From Lacticaseibacillus pabuli (GTDB taxonomy: Bacteria; Bacillota; Bacilli; Lactobacillales; Lactobacillaceae), in contig NZ_CP117884.1 of assembly GCF_028736235.1 (NCBI RefSeq), forward strand, positions 1,364,001-1,428,000: a DNA stretch of 64,000 nt, given 5' to 3'. Shown one piece after another: positions 25,373 through 34,986 of the stretch (the stretch's first letter is position 1; each line of letters opens with the position of its first letter). The notes under the pieces are model-generated. The model saw only the letters and a program-made list of their open reading frames with translations. It was not told the origin of the DNA and did not search any database. The position numbers and the translations under genes were made by a program.

Positions 25373-26680
25373 CTATTGCCGACTCCGCGCGATTAGATGA
25401 ATTGGCGTGCCTGTGAAATCGAACGTGTCCCGAAGTTGGTTGATGAGAAAACGCTGATAAGAGAAATGTAACAGGTCCGGATCGTTAACAAAAACAACGA
25501 ACGTCGGTGGCTTGATGGCCACTTGCGTCATGTAGTAAATCCGGAGTCGCTTCCCATTGACCGTTGGCGTTGGGGTGACCGTTAAGGCGTCATTCAGCAC
25601 TTCGTTAAGGACACTGCTCTGGATGCGCCGGCTCTGGTTTTCAGAGGCCTGCAGGATCATCTTCGGCAGGTTGTCCAGGCGCTGGTGCGTCTTGGCAGAA
25701 ACGAACACGATGGGTGCGTAGTCCAAATACTGGAATTCGCTACGGACCAAATTCTCAAAGTCCTGCATCGTGTGGTTGTCTTTCTCAATCGTGTCCCACT
25801 TGTTGACGACGATGATGATGGCACGTCCCGCTTCGTGGGCATAGCCAGCAACACGCTTGTCTTGCTCGCGGATGCCCTCTTCGGCGTTCAGAATCATCAG
25901 CACGACGTCTGAGCGGTCGATGGCGCGCATAGCACGCAGAACGGAGTACTTTTCAGTCGCTTCCCAAACCTTACCGCGTTTCCGCAGTCCGGCGGTATCA
26001 ATCATCGTGAAGTCGGTGTCTTCCGCGTTGAACTTGGTATCAATGGCATCACGCGTTGTCCCTTCAATTGGGGAGACGATGACCCGGTTTTCACCAAGAA
26101 TCGCGTTGACCAGAGATGACTTGCCGACGTTTGGGCGACCGATGAGGGAGAACTTAACGGAGTCATCTTCATCTTCACCCGCATCGTCAGGGAACTTGTC
26201 AAAGACGGCGTCCAGGACGTCACCCAAGCCAATCCCGTGCGTCCCAGATAGTGGCAATGGCTCGCCAAAACCGAGGCTGTAGAAATCGAAGACATCATTG
26301 CGCCGTTCTGGGTTATCAACCTTGTTGACGGCTAGGATAACGGGTTTATCAGTGCGGTACAGAATCTGTGCCACGTTTTCGTCCGCATCCGTCACGCCGT
26401 TTTCGACGTTGACGAGGAAGAGGATTACATCCGCCTCCTCCATCGCAATTTCAGCCTGCTCCGTAATCTGCTTCATGAACGGTTCGTCGCCCATGTCAAT
26501 CCCACCGGTATCAATCACCGCGAATTCGCGGGACAGCCATTCACCGCGCCCGTACAAGCGGTCACGGGTCACACCAGGTGTATCTTCAACGATTGCCTGA
26601 CGTGTGCCAACGATCCGGTTAAAGATGGTTGACTTCCCAACGTTGGGCCGGCCAACGATGGCGAGAGTTGGTATAGCCAT
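25373..26680 (-). CDS. der: Ribosome-assembly GTPase Der
   Basis: This 435-residue protein has two tandem GTPase domains with P-loops GRPNVGKS at residues 10-17 and 181-188, the motifs NKVD and NKWD, and a C-terminal KH-like domain. Der (EngA) is essential and matures the 50S subunit. AAGGAGG precedes the ATG. It follows rpsA on the same strand but is separated from it by a terminator. Confidence 0.97.
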   Translation of the reverse strand: MAIPTLAIVGRPNVGKSTIFNRIVGTRQAIVEDTPGVTRDRLYGRGEWLSREFAVIDTGGIDMGDEPFMKQITEQAEIAMEEADVILFLVNVENGVTDADENVAQILYRTDKPVILAVNKVDNPERRNDVFDFYSLGFGEPLPLSGTHGIGLGDVLDAVFDKFPDDAGEDEDDSVKFSLIGRPNVGKSSLVNAILGENRVIVSPIEGTTRDAIDTKFNAEDTDFTMIDTAGLRKRGKVWEATEKYSVLRAMRAIDRSDVVLMILNAEEGIREQDKRVAGYAHEAGRAIIIVVNKWDTIEKDNHTMQDFENLVRSEFQYLDYAPIVFVSAKTHQRLDNLPKMILQASENQSRRIQSSVLNEVLNDALTVTPTPTVNGKRLRIYYMTQVAIKPPTFVVFVNDPDLLHFSYQRFLINQLRDTFDFTGTPIHLIARSRQ

Positions 26681-26727
26681 GTCACTACCTCCTTAGAAAA
26701 TGGTATTTGAAATTAGTTTTTATAAAC

Positions 26728-26757
26728 AAAAAAAGTTGAGCCACGGCTCAACTTTTC
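26728..26757 (-). terminator. rpsA terminator
   Basis: AAAAGTTGAGCC pairs with GGCTCAACTTTT around AC; the minus strand continues with a T-rich tract. Confidence 0.85.
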
Positions 26758-26776
26758 TGTAATCTCTAAATCAAGA

Positions 26777-28054
26777 TTAGTTCTTGTTGGCGTCCTTGAG
26801 GGCGTCACCGAGAATATCACCAAGCGAGAAGCCGTTGTCTTCCTGCTGGTATTCTGCAGGGATCTTGGTGTGGTTGTTTGAGCCTTCACCACGACGACCG
26901 CGACCACCACGGTTGTTACTACGTTCGTTGTTGTTACGACGAGGCTGGTTGTTTTCTTCGCTGGCGCCTTCTGGTGCTTCGGTCAAAGCCTTGATGGACA
27001 AAGCAAGACGGTGAGCATCTGGGTCAACTGAGAGAACCTTAACCTTAACATCCTGACCTTCCTTAAGAACGTCAGCAGGTGTCGCAATGTGTTCGTGGGA
27101 GATTTGGGAAATGTGAACCAAACCTTCAACACCAGGGAACACTTCAACGAAGGCACCGAATGAAGTCAGGCGACGAACCTTACCTTCAAGGACGCTGCCA
27201 GCAGCAGCCTTATCTTCGATATTGGTCCATGGTTCTGGAAGTGCAGCCTTAATGGAAAGGCTGATACGGTTCTTTTCAGGGTCGAGGTTCAGAACCTTAA
27301 CCGTAACTTCCTGACCTGCCTTCAAGACATCAGATGGCTTGTTAACGTGGTCGAATGAAATCTCGGATACGTGAACAAGACCATCAACGCCACCAAGGTC
27401 AACGAAAGCACCGAAGTTGGTCAAACGTGCAACCTTACCTTCGATAACATCACCAACAGAAAGCTTGTTGAAGATTTCCTTGCGTGCTTCTGCCTTTGAG
27501 GCTTCGAGCACAGCGCGGTGAGAAAGAATCAAGCGGTTTTCCGCTGGGTCAATCTCAATAATCTTGAATTCAAGTTCCTGGCCCTTGTACTGGGACAGGT
27601 CCTCAACAAAGTGATCTGCAACCATGGATGCAGGTACGAAACCACGCACACCGGCGTTCACAACTAAGCCACCCTTAACCACTTGGGTTACAGGTGCCAT
27701 AACTGTGTGTCCAGCTTCGTATTCCTTCTGGATGTCTGCCCAAACCTTCTGGGCCTCCAGACGGCGCTTGGAAAGCAGGTACTGCCCGTTTTCCTTGTCC
27801 TTACCAATCGTGCTAATAACCACCAAGTCAAGTTCGTCGCCGACCTTAGCTTCATTGTGAATATCATCGATTGGCTGAGTACTTAATTCCTTAAGTGGCA
27901 CAACCCCTTCAACACCGGAGTTTTCGATGCCGACGGTAAGCTGCTTGTCCTCGATTGCGAGAACCTCACCCTTAACCACGTCACCGACCTTCACCTGGTG
28001 CACGCTCTTCAGGGCGTCCGCCATTGTTTCTGGGTTTACGCTGTTTTCACTCAT
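26777..28054 (-). CDS. rpsA: Ribosomal protein S1 homologue
   Basis: This 425-residue protein carries four S1 RNA-binding domains (about residues 18-95, 105-175, 190-265 and 278-350), each with the G-x-V-x-G and FGAFV/GLVH pattern. The C-terminus is a low-complexity Asn/Arg/Gly stretch. Firmicute S1 is shorter than the six-domain E. coli protein and aids translation of some messages. AAGGAGG precedes the ATG. It lies between cmk and der, as in most Bacilli. Confidence 0.95.
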   Translation of the reverse strand: MSENSVNPETMADALKSVHQVKVGDVVKGEVLAIEDKQLTVGIENSGVEGVVPLKELSTQPIDDIHNEAKVGDELDLVVISTIGKDKENGQYLLSKRRLEAQKVWADIQKEYEAGHTVMAPVTQVVKGGLVVNAGVRGFVPASMVADHFVEDLSQYKGQELEFKIIEIDPAENRLILSHRAVLEASKAEARKEIFNKLSVGDVIEGKVARLTNFGAFVDLGGVDGLVHVSEISFDHVNKPSDVLKAGQEVTVKVLNLDPEKNRISLSIKAALPEPWTNIEDKAAAGSVLEGKVRRLTSFGAFVEVFPGVEGLVHISQISHEHIATPADVLKEGQDVKVKVLSVDPDAHRLALSIKALTEAPEGASEENNQPRRNNNERSNNRGGRGRRGEGSNNHTKIPAEYQQEDNGFSLGDILGDALKDANKN

Positions 28055-28138
28055 GCCAAAAAATCCTCCTTAACGACTATCATCAAATGTCAGTATACAT
28101 GAAACCCGTGCTAAATGCTACCGCTTCATGAAAATACC

Positions 28139-28813
28139 TTAATTGGACGCGATGTTTCTGCGTTCCTGATACAGTGAAACAATTTTGGCGACCACTTCTT
28201 CAATTGAAAGCGAGGTGGTGTCTAACAAAACTGCATCTGCTGCCTGTTTCAATGGGGAAGTTTTGCGGGTGGAATCCTTATGATCCCGCGCCGCAATTTC
28301 CTTCTCCAGTGTTTCGACTGGGACATCAATCCCCTTCTCTTGGTTATCGAGGAACCGGCGTCGTGCACGCTCTTCAACACTGGCAACCATGAAGACCTTG
28401 AGCTCAGCGTGTGGCAAAACCGTCGTACCGATATCACGACCGTCCATGACGATGTTGCCCGCATCTGCAATCGCGCGCTGCTGATCGGTTAATGCCGTCC
28501 GCACAGCCGGAATTGCAGCCACCGCGGAAGCATTGTTCGTGACGTCCTCCTGGCGAATTGTCAAGGAGACATCCTCACCGTTCAAGAAAACAAGCTGACC
28601 ATCCGCGGATGGTTTAAAGGAAATCTTGACGTCCTTGAGCAACGCCGTCACTGCCGCCGCATCATCCGGTGCGACGCCGCGCCGTAAGACCAAGAGCGTG
28701 ACACAACGGTACATGGCACCTGTATCACAGTATACGTAATTGAGCTGTTTGGCCACCAGTTTGGCGACCGTACTCTTACCGGCGCTGGCCGGCCCATCAA
28801 TTGCAATCTGCAT
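28139..28813 (-). CDS. cmk: Cytidylate kinase
   Basis: This 224-residue enzyme phosphorylates CMP and dCMP with ATP. It has the P-loop GPASAGKST (7-15), YCDTGAMYR for substrate contact, and VMDGRDIGTTVLP. The ATG at 28813 has GGAGG 5 bases upstream; the ATG at 28867 would add a stretch outside the family and overlap a hairpin. It is upstream of rpsA. Confidence 0.96.
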   Translation of the reverse strand: MQIAIDGPASAGKSTVAKLVAKQLNYVYCDTGAMYRCVTLLVLRRGVAPDDAAAVTALLKDVKISFKPSADGQLVFLNGEDVSLTIRQEDVTNNASAVAAIPAVRTALTDQQRAIADAGNIVMDGRDIGTTVLPHAELKVFMVASVEERARRRFLDNQEKGIDVPVETLEKEIAARDHKDSTRKTSPLKQAADAVLLDTTSLSIEEVVAKIVSLYQERRNIASN

Positions 28814-28830
28814 GTTGTCCTCCAAAATTA

Positions 28831-28855
28831 AAGACTGGGACCGCGGCCCCAGCCT
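28831..28855 (-). terminator. Terminator of the LysM gene
   Basis: On the minus strand GGCTGGG and TCCCAG pair around GCCGCGG, followed by CTTTAATTTT. It lies between the LysM gene and cmk. Confidence 0.5.
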
Positions 28856-28876
28856 TGCGTTACGCAATATAATTGC

Positions 28877-29497
28877 TTATTTAACCTTTAGTGATTGGCC
28901 TGGTGTGATTGACGTACTGCTACCCATGCCATTCAAAGCCTGAATCTCGCTAAGCGTCATGCCGTGGTTAACCGCGATCCGGTACAAGTTATCCCCAGAC
29001 TTCACGGTGTAAGAGCCAGCCGCTGTGGTGCTACTCTGTGAGCTAGATGACGCGCGACTGCTTGATGATGACACTACCCGTGAGCTACTAGAAGCCCGCA
29101 CACTACTGGAAGAAGCGGGTGCCTGGCTGCTCTGCACTGAAGTAGAGGAAGTGGACTTCTTCTTTTTCGCGGAGGATTTGCTACTCTTAAAACTCACTTC
29201 ATCGTCCTTGGCAGATGACTTTTTATCATTCGTCACCGTAATCCGAGTATTACTTTCACCCTTGTTGGCCATGCGCGCGTCAACCGCGTGCCACACAACG
29301 GGAATAAAGCAAATCAGCACAAACGCGCCAATTAATACCCAGGTTAAAACCGTGTTACCGCGAGTATGTTTGCGGCGTTCAATTCTAGAAATATTGCCGT
29401 TATCGTCTCGGTCGTCCTCAAATGATTTGTCCCAAGGCTTATCTTGATTGGTCTTGTTCTTGGTGGGCTCCTGAGAGCTTACTCGTTTTTTTGGCAC
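28877..29497 (-). CDS. Membrane-anchored LysM protein
   Basis: This 206-residue protein has a charged cytoplasmic N-terminus, a membrane helix (about 49-70), a Ser-rich low-complexity linker (about 100-160) and a C-terminal LysM domain (about 162-206: YTVKSGDNLYRIAVNHG). LysM binds peptidoglycan, so the linker likely spans the wall; no catalytic domain is visible. YpbE of Bacillus, near recQ-ypbB, has the same plan. The start is a GTG after AGGGGG. The linker could tolerate length variation. Confidence 0.88.
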   Translation of the reverse strand: MPKKRVSSQEPTKNKTNQDKPWDKSFEDDRDDNGNISRIERRKHTRGNTVLTWVLIGAFVLICFIPVVWHAVDARMANKGESNTRITVTNDKKSSAKDDEVSFKSSKSSAKKKKSTSSTSVQSSQAPASSSSVRASSSSRVVSSSSSRASSSSQSSTTAAGSYTVKSGDNLYRIAVNHGMTLSEIQALNGMGSSTSITPGQSLKVK

Positions 29498-29560
29498 AAT
29501 TCTGCCCCCTAAGTTTATCTTGATTTATTGTATCACACGAAAACAGCCGCGCTAAGCTCC

Positions 29561-30976
29561 TTATTTAAAAATATGTTTAAATACGGCGCGCCAATCTTGC
29601 GCGGGGGTGGCAGCTCTGTGGGCTACGGCCGGCAAAGACGCAATGAAAGTCGCGTCTAGCGTCCCACAGCACCTGGCATCATGCGGTTTACAGTCACTGG
29701 CAAAGTAGGTCATCAGGTTTTTGCGCAGACATTGACTTTCATTCAGAAAATCAATGACCGCTTGGAACGTCGCCTGTTTTGCCCCGACCCGTTCGTTCAG
29801 GGCGTTATTCACTTCGCCCTGGCTAAACCCAGATTGGTGGTAGGCCACGACCAGTTGAATTTGCGGATCATCACTGCGTTGGTACAACTCGGGCTTCTTG
29901 TAAATCGTGTTTACCATGGCGGGCGTCGGCAAGTCCAACAAGCGATTCGTGGTCAGTTGCATGTCCGTGCGTGTGCACAACATCTCCGTGACGGCAGGCT
30001 GTCCATCACGCCCGGCGCGACCAATTGCCTGCATGTATTCTTCCAGGGTCGCCGGGACCCCGAGATAGACGACCAGACGGACATCTGGCTTATCAACACC
30101 CATCCCAAAGGCACTCGTTGCAAACAAGGTGTCGACACTACCCAGCTGAAACTGACGCTCGCGCAAGGTACGCGTGTGGGCATCTAGGCCGGCATGGTAA
30201 TACGCAACGTGACGCCCCGCGGTGTTGCGGTAACGCTCCGCCAGCTCTTCACACTGGCGCTTAGTTGGGCAGTAAACGATGGCACTGCCGTGAATTGCCT
30301 GCAGTCGAGAATCCAGGACCTGCAGCTGTTCGCCAGTGTCTGCCACTTTGGTTCGGCCGATAAACAGGTTGGGCCGGTCGACATTACCCGCATAGATGAA
30401 CGGATCGTGCGTCATCCCCAAACTCGCCACGATACTGTCGCGGACCTTTTGCGGTGCCGTTGCCGTGAGTGCCATCACGGGTGCGTTCTGCGTGTAGGGA
30501 CGCAATTCGTTCAAGCGCAAATAAGCGGGCCGAAAGTCGGGTCCCCACTGGTAAATACAATGTGCTTCATCCACCACGAGGCAACTCACACGCGTCTGAC
30601 TAATGGCGCGGCGCACATCATCGCGCTGAACCATTTCAGGCGCGACAAAGAGAAAACGATAATGATCGAGGCTGACCAAAGCCTGCTGCCATTCTGCCCC
30701 CGTCAGCTGTGAGCTTAACATCAGCACCCGCTTCTCACCAGCGGCTTGCAACCGCAGCTGCTGGTCGCGCATGAGGGCAAGCAGCGGTTCAATGACAATA
30801 GTCAGGCCACCACGAATCATCCCCGGCAGCTGGTAACAGAGGGTTTTACCACTCCCCGTGGGCATAATACCAAGCACGTCCTGACCCGCTAAACTGGCGG
30901 TGATGATTTCGGATTGTCCGGTTCGAAACGCCTTGTAACCTAATTGGTGTAAGGCCTCATTCAGTTGCGTGTTCAT
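29561..30976 (-). CDS. recQ: RecQ-family DNA helicase
   Basis: This 471-residue ATP-dependent helicase has a Walker A PTGSGKTLCYQLP, a DEAH-type box VVDEAHC, the SAT-like LTATAP and the conserved QAIGRAGRDG. Cysteines near the end (SQCLRKN...DCKPHDARCCG) form the zinc site. No HRDC domain follows, as is usual for the short RecS type of Firmicutes. It unwinds recombination intermediates. It overlaps ypbB by 20 bases and its ribosome binding site GGGAG lies inside that gene. Confidence 0.94.
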   Translation of the reverse strand: MNTQLNEALHQLGYKAFRTGQSEIITASLAGQDVLGIMPTGSGKTLCYQLPGMIRGGLTIVIEPLLALMRDQQLRLQAAGEKRVLMLSSQLTGAEWQQALVSLDHYRFLFVAPEMVQRDDVRRAISQTRVSCLVVDEAHCIYQWGPDFRPAYLRLNELRPYTQNAPVMALTATAPQKVRDSIVASLGMTHDPFIYAGNVDRPNLFIGRTKVADTGEQLQVLDSRLQAIHGSAIVYCPTKRQCEELAERYRNTAGRHVAYYHAGLDAHTRTLRERQFQLGSVDTLFATSAFGMGVDKPDVRLVVYLGVPATLEEYMQAIGRAGRDGQPAVTEMLCTRTDMQLTTNRLLDLPTPAMVNTIYKKPELYQRSDDPQIQLVVAYHQSGFSQGEVNNALNERVGAKQATFQAVIDFLNESQCLRKNLMTYFASDCKPHDARCCGTLDATFIASLPAVAHRAATPAQDWRAVFKHIFK

Positions 30977-31964
30977 CTATTTGCTCCCGTAATTGCAAAA
31001 TTTGAAACATCCGGACCTGCAAAAATTCCAGACCGGGTGCAGCAGCCAACAGGTCCTGATAACCGTGTTGCCCTGCTTGCCAAGCCGTCTGCAGTTGTTG
31101 TTCCTGCTGCACCGTGTAGAACGCCCGCGGATCAAAATGGTAGCCAAAAATGCCCGCCTGCTGTAAGTGTTCCGTAATGGTGCTGAGCTTCCGATTGCGT
31201 GCAGCCGCAATTTGTTCCACCGATTGCCCCGCGTTAAAGTCGCTCGCAGTCTGCAAGGCACCTGGTGACACAAGTTCTCGGCGCCAACCTGCCAGGCCTT
31301 GCCAGTGTGGCACATCCCCGGCTTGCTCGATAGCTTGTTGCAGTTCACTCAGGGCGAGAATCTCGTCCAAGCCCAGGGGATCAACCTGCAACTCGGGGTC
31401 ACCGCTGTAATCATGCGCGATGAATCGCTGTGCCAGTGCCTGCGCACTAGCAGGGCTCAAACGCTCAAATAAACGGCGCAACTCCGCGACACTCGCTGCA
31501 ACCTCATGTCCGGATTCCCGCCACCACTGCTTCACACGCCATTGCACACGTGCGTCGGCCGTGAGTGGGCGGTAACGGTTGTCATTGAACGAGGCTTCTG
31601 ACAACACCTGCACGGCCAGGTAAAAGTGGTTCCCAAACGCAATCGCATCCGCGTCCGCCCGCACAAATGACAGGCGGTCGAGATGATGCTTGTCCGCGCC
31701 CAACGCCTGTGTGCCGGCAGCGGTGCGGCGCATCAGCTTGTCGTCCAGCGCCAAGTCCCCGGCATCCGCCAACTGGTGCACCGTACTTTCAAAGACCGCC
31801 CGATCCAAACGCGGCAACAAATCAAACAGGGCCAACTGCTTATTCTCCAGACCCGCAAATAAAATGGAAGCCGTCTGCCGGCCGCTGAGCAAACCATGGA
31901 GCGCGATGATGCGCTGCGGTTGTTCAGTCACAATATGTAAAAGTAGCGCGCTTAACTCGTCCAT
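30957..31964 (-). CDS. YpbB-like helix-turn-helix protein
   Basis: This 335-residue protein resembles YpbB, which precedes recQ/recS in Bacillus and lactobacilli. A helix-turn-helix of the HTH_40 type is visible near residues 270-300 (QSVEQIAAARNRKLSTITEH); the remainder is helical. The start chosen is the ATG at 31964 behind GGCAGGTG; a GTG five codons earlier is possible. The coupled arrangement implies a role alongside the helicase. Confidence 0.82.
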   Translation of the reverse strand: MDELSALLLHIVTEQPQRIIALHGLLSGRQTASILFAGLENKQLALFDLLPRLDRAVFESTVHQLADAGDLALDDKLMRRTAAGTQALGADKHHLDRLSFVRADADAIAFGNHFYLAVQVLSEASFNDNRYRPLTADARVQWRVKQWWRESGHEVAASVAELRRLFERLSPASAQALAQRFIAHDYSGDPELQVDPLGLDEILALSELQQAIEQAGDVPHWQGLAGWRRELVSPGALQTASDFNAGQSVEQIAAARNRKLSTITEHLQQAGIFGYHFDPRAFYTVQQEQQLQTAWQAGQHGYQDLLAAAPGLEFLQVRMFQILQLREQIDEHATE

Positions 31965-31977
31965 GTCACACCTGCCC

Positions 31978-32011
31978 ACAAAAAATAGTCGGAAAGAATC
32001 TCCCGACTATA
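31978..32011 (-). terminator. ribU terminator
   Basis: On the minus strand, ATAGTCGG and CCGACTAT pair around a 10-base loop and are followed by a T run. Confidence 0.8.
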
Positions 32012-32058
32012 GATTACACCATATTCAATTAAATTCATTGTTTTGCGAACACTTGCGC

Positions 32059-32637
32059 CTAGTTATTGCCGCTAGCCGCGCGCCGGTGTGCCAACCACGG
32101 ACTGAGCATCCGTGCCAGTACCAGAAACAGACCCGTGAGGACTGCGCCCTTGATGAGGTTGAACGGCACGACACCGATCAGCACGTAGCGCAACGTACTC
32201 ATGTGCAAGTTCAGGCCAAATACGGCCAAGTACATCGGCATGATCACGAGGTAGTTGAGCACGCTCATGACTACCGTGAGCGCCACAATCCCGATGCCTA
32301 AACCAATCGCTGCGCGCTTCCAATCGTAGTTCTTACGAATCATGATGGCGAGTGGTGCGGCGAATGCAATACTTGCGAGAACTGACGTTGTGTCACCAAT
32401 CAAGTTGACGACACTTGCTCCCGTCACAATAAAGTGAAGCAAGGAACGAATGACGGCGACTTCGACCCCACCGCTGAACCCGTATAACAAGACCCCAATC
32501 AGGATAACCAAATCACTGGCGTCTAGTTTCAGGAACGGAAATGCGGGGATGATTGGCACCTCAAAACTCATGAGGATAAAGCCCAATCCGGCTAGTGCGG
32601 CAACGCCGACCAGCTTGTGCAACTTAGAACTGTTCAT
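32059..32637 (-). CDS. ribU: Riboflavin ECF-transporter substrate-binding component
   Basis: This 192-residue membrane protein has about six helices and matches the RibU S-component that binds riboflavin with high affinity and docks to the shared EcfAA'T module encoded elsewhere. Motifs include the LKLDASDLVILIG loop and GVVPFNLIKGAVL near the end. GGAGG lies 9 bases before the ATG. The FMN riboswitch upstream confirms the substrate. No riboflavin synthesis genes are in view, so uptake may be the main source. Confidence 0.96.
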   Translation of the reverse strand: MNSSKLHKLVGVAALAGLGFILMSFEVPIIPAFPFLKLDASDLVILIGVLLYGFSGGVEVAVIRSLLHFIVTGASVVNLIGDTTSVLASIAFAAPLAIMIRKNYDWKRAAIGLGIGIVALTVVMSVLNYLVIMPMYLAVFGLNLHMSTLRYVLIGVVPFNLIKGAVLTGLFLVLARMLSPWLAHRRAASGNN

Positions 32638-32681
32638 ATTAATAACCTCCAGGCGGTTCGTCCCGGAAGGCCGTGTCGAAT

Positions 32682-32722
32682 AAAAAAAGTCCCCCTGAAA
32701 TGAATCCAGGGAGACGGGCTTT
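32682..32722 (-). terminator. Riboswitch expression-platform terminator
   Basis: GTCTCCCTG pairs with CAGGGGGAC around GATTCATTT, followed by T7 on the minus strand, between the FMN aptamer and the ribU start. When FMN is bound this hairpin should stop transcription. Confidence 0.85.
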
Positions 32723-32757
32723 TACTCGACGTAAAGAAGCCTCATCTTCTTTTATCT

Positions 32758-32866
32758 AGACTTTAACTATCGGTTTCGGAATTGCACCGAATCAGCCGCA
32801 TGCACAAAGCGATGCGGGTCGCGGACTTTACCACCGGTCGGGAATTACACCCTGCCCTGAAGACGA
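32758..32866 (-). promoter_or_regulatory. FMN riboswitch (RFN element)
   Basis: The minus strand reads TCTTCAGGGCAGGGTGTAAT, then TCCCGACCGGTGGTAAAGTC, CGCGACCCG and GGTGCAATTCCGAAACCGA, ending with AGTTAAAGTC, which are the conserved blocks of the FMN aptamer. The P1 stem is formed by AGTCT/GTCTTC ends. A terminator follows, so it is a transcriptional OFF switch for ribU. Confidence 0.96.
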
Positions 32867-32905
32867 ACCATTTTATTGATTTTTTGTAAGTAACCTTACA
32901 AGAAC

Positions 32906-32934
32906 AATATACACAGCGTACCGGAATTAATCAA
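32906..32934 (-). promoter_or_regulatory. ribU promoter overlapping the rluB stop
   Basis: TTGATT (-35) and TATATT (-10) are spaced by 17 bases on the minus strand. The -35 overlaps the rluB TGA, and transcription would start about 40 bases before the aptamer. Confidence 0.65.
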
Positions 32935-33656
32935 GCCCCAGCTGCTTCTTTCAGTTGATAAATCTCATTATGACTGAGCTTCCGGTAGTCTCCAGGTTGA
33001 AGGCCATCCAAGGTCAGGAACCCAAAACCAACACGGGACAACTTGAGGACTGGGAAGCCAACTGCCTTGAGCATCTTTTTGACTTGGTGGTTCAGCCCCT
33101 GGTGGATTGTCAGTTCCACAATCGCCGTCTGCTTGGTCTTATCACGCGAAATTACGGCTGCCTTGGCCTTGGCCAACTTGCGGCCGTCAATCGTAATGCC
33201 GTTGCGCAAAGGCATCAGCTCAATCCCCTTGGGCACACCTTTGACCTTCGCGACGTAGCGCTTGTCGATGTGGAACTTCGGGTGCATCATCATGTTCGCA
33301 AAATCACCGTCATTGGTCATGATGATGAGACCTGACGTATCGTAGTCCAACCGACCAACGGGGTACAGGCGCTCGTGAATGTCGTCAAAGAAATCGTTGA
33401 CCACTTTTCGTCCTTTATTGTCTGACACCGCGGTAATCACGCCGCGTGGTTTGTAGAGCAGGAAGTACTGCTTCATTTCACGAATCAAGGGGGCACCGTC
33501 AACGACAACCTTGTCGCTATCGTCTACCTTCGTCCCCAATTCGGTGACAAGTGCGCCGTTAACAGTGACGTGGCCGCTCGTGATGAGGTCCTCGGCTTTG
33601 CGCCGGGAAGCCACACCTGCGTGCGCAATCACCTTCTGTAAACGTTCCTCTGCCAT
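32931..33656 (-). CDS. rluB: 23S rRNA pseudouridine synthase
   Basis: This 241-residue enzyme has an N-terminal S4 RNA-binding domain (RLQKVIAHAGVASRRKAEDLI) and the RsuA/RluB catalytic domain with GRLDYDTSGL, in which the Asp is the nucleophile. It isomerises a uridine in 23S rRNA. The ATG directly follows the scpB stop, with GGAGG inside scpB, so the two are translated in series. The family is well supported; exact target site is inferred from gene order. Confidence 0.94.
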   Translation of the reverse strand: MAEERLQKVIAHAGVASRRKAEDLITSGHVTVNGALVTELGTKVDDSDKVVVDGAPLIREMKQYFLLYKPRGVITAVSDNKGRKVVNDFFDDIHERLYPVGRLDYDTSGLIIMTNDGDFANMMMHPKFHIDKRYVAKVKGVPKGIELMPLRNGITIDGRKLAKAKAAVISRDKTKQTAIVELTIHQGLNHQVKKMLKAVGFPVLKLSRVGFGFLTLDGLQPGDYRKLSHNEIYQLKEAAGA

Positions 33657-34259
33657 TTAATCCTCCACTGCGGGGTTATCTCCCCCGCTGTCTTCAGTAT
33701 CATCATCGCGGCTGCGGGCAAATAAGTCGAGTTGACCATCGTCCGCGTCGCTGTCATCCGCATCGCCTAATTCCGGTAAATCATCCAGGCTCTTGAGGCC
33801 AAAATAATCCAGAAATTCAGGCGTTGTGGCGTACATAATCGGCCGACCCGGCGCGTCAAGACGCCCCGCTTCAGCCACTAATTGCCGCGTAATCAAGGTT
33901 TGCAGTGCCCCACTGCTTTGGACCCCGCGGACTTCATCCACTTCGATCCGTGTCACCGGCTGCTGGTAAGCAATGATGGCCAGGACTTCGAGGGCTGCCT
34001 GGGACAGCCCAGTTGCAGGTGGCCCCTGGAAGTAGCGTTTGAGCGTCTCCGCGAGCTCCGGCTTTGTCAGCAAGTAATACCGCTCGCCCGACACGCGCAC
34101 GCACAAGCCGCGCGTCGCATCCGTTTTAAGACGTGCAATAAAACTGTCCATCTGCTGGCGCATGGCGGCGGGTGCTATTCCGAGAATTTGGCTCAACGCG
34201 CCTAATTCGACGCCGTCTTCACCAGCGGCGTACAGTACGGCTTCAATTTCAGCTTGCAC
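33657..34259 (-). CDS. scpB: Condensin kleisin-associated subunit ScpB
   Basis: This 200-residue protein has two winged-helix domains and an acidic tail, matching ScpB, which binds ScpA and SMC in chromosome condensation and segregation. Typical segments are AVLYAAGEDGVELGALSQIL and LSQAALEVLAIIAYQQPVTR. The start is a GTG preceded by GAGGAGG and overlaps scpA by 11 bases. Confidence 0.95.
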   Translation of the reverse strand: MQAEIEAVLYAAGEDGVELGALSQILGIAPAAMRQQMDSFIARLKTDATRGLCVRVSGERYYLLTKPELAETLKRYFQGPPATGLSQAALEVLAIIAYQQPVTRIEVDEVRGVQSSGALQTLITRQLVAEAGRLDAPGRPIMYATTPEFLDYFGLKSLDDLPELGDADDSDADDGQLDLFARSRDDDTEDSGGDNPAVED

Positions 34260-34986
34260 TGGCAGAGTCCTCCTCTCGCAGGTAAATCAGTAGTTCGCCG
34301 TCGATGCTATCCTGCATGCACATGATTTCGCCGCGGCGCGCCATTTCCAGCAGCGCAAGAAAAGTCGTCACCACGTCACTTACCGTGGGCATCGACACTA
34401 AGGTCAGAAAATCACATTGATTCTGCTGGGCCAGGTGGGTGCGGATTGCAGCGACCTTGTCGTCCAAGGAAATACTTTCCACTTCAATATGCCGAATCGC
34501 GTGCTCGGTGCGCTGGATCCGGTTCATGACCTTCTGCATCGCACCAGCGAGTTCACGTAGCTTCACCGCACCAGGTGCAAGCGGCGCCTGATCCTCAGCA
34601 CTGGGTGTTGCGGCCGGCTTTGCGTACATCTGGGCACGTTCCTGTTCTCGGTCACGCAGCGACTGGGCCGCCTCCTGATAAACCTGGTAGTTCAGCAATT
34701 GGGCCACCAAATCAGCACGGGGGTCAGCCGGTTCCGCGTCGTCTTCAATTGGTTCCGGTTCTGGCAGTAGCATCCGGCTCTTTAATGCCATCAGACTAGC
34801 GGCCATAACAAAATAATCGCCGGCAACTTCCAGCGCACGGTCCTGCATCTGGTGCAGGTACGCGATGTACTGTTCAGTGATTTGGGCGATTGGAATATCG
34901 TAAATGTCGATTTTGTTTTCTTTAATCAGGTGCCAGAGCAAGTCCAGCGGGCCTGAAAAATCATTTAGCACTAGGGTCAGCGGCAT
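34249..34986 (-). CDS. scpA: Condensin kleisin subunit ScpA
   Basis: This 245-residue kleisin links SMC heads with ScpB. It opens with the family FSGPLDLLWHLIKENKIDIYD and continues with EYFVMAA-type and MALKSRMLLPEPE segments. The ATG at 34986 has AAGGAG 8 bases before it; an ATG eight codons further upstream has no such site. It overlaps ribT by 26 bases, indicating translational coupling. Confidence 0.95.
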   Translation of the reverse strand: MPLTLVLNDFSGPLDLLWHLIKENKIDIYDIPIAQITEQYIAYLHQMQDRALEVAGDYFVMAASLMALKSRMLLPEPEPIEDDAEPADPRADLVAQLLNYQVYQEAAQSLRDREQERAQMYAKPAATPSAEDQAPLAPGAVKLRELAGAMQKVMNRIQRTEHAIRHIEVESISLDDKVAAIRTHLAQQNQCDFLTLVSMPTVSDVVTTFLALLEMARRGEIMCMQDSIDGELLIYLREEDSASAS

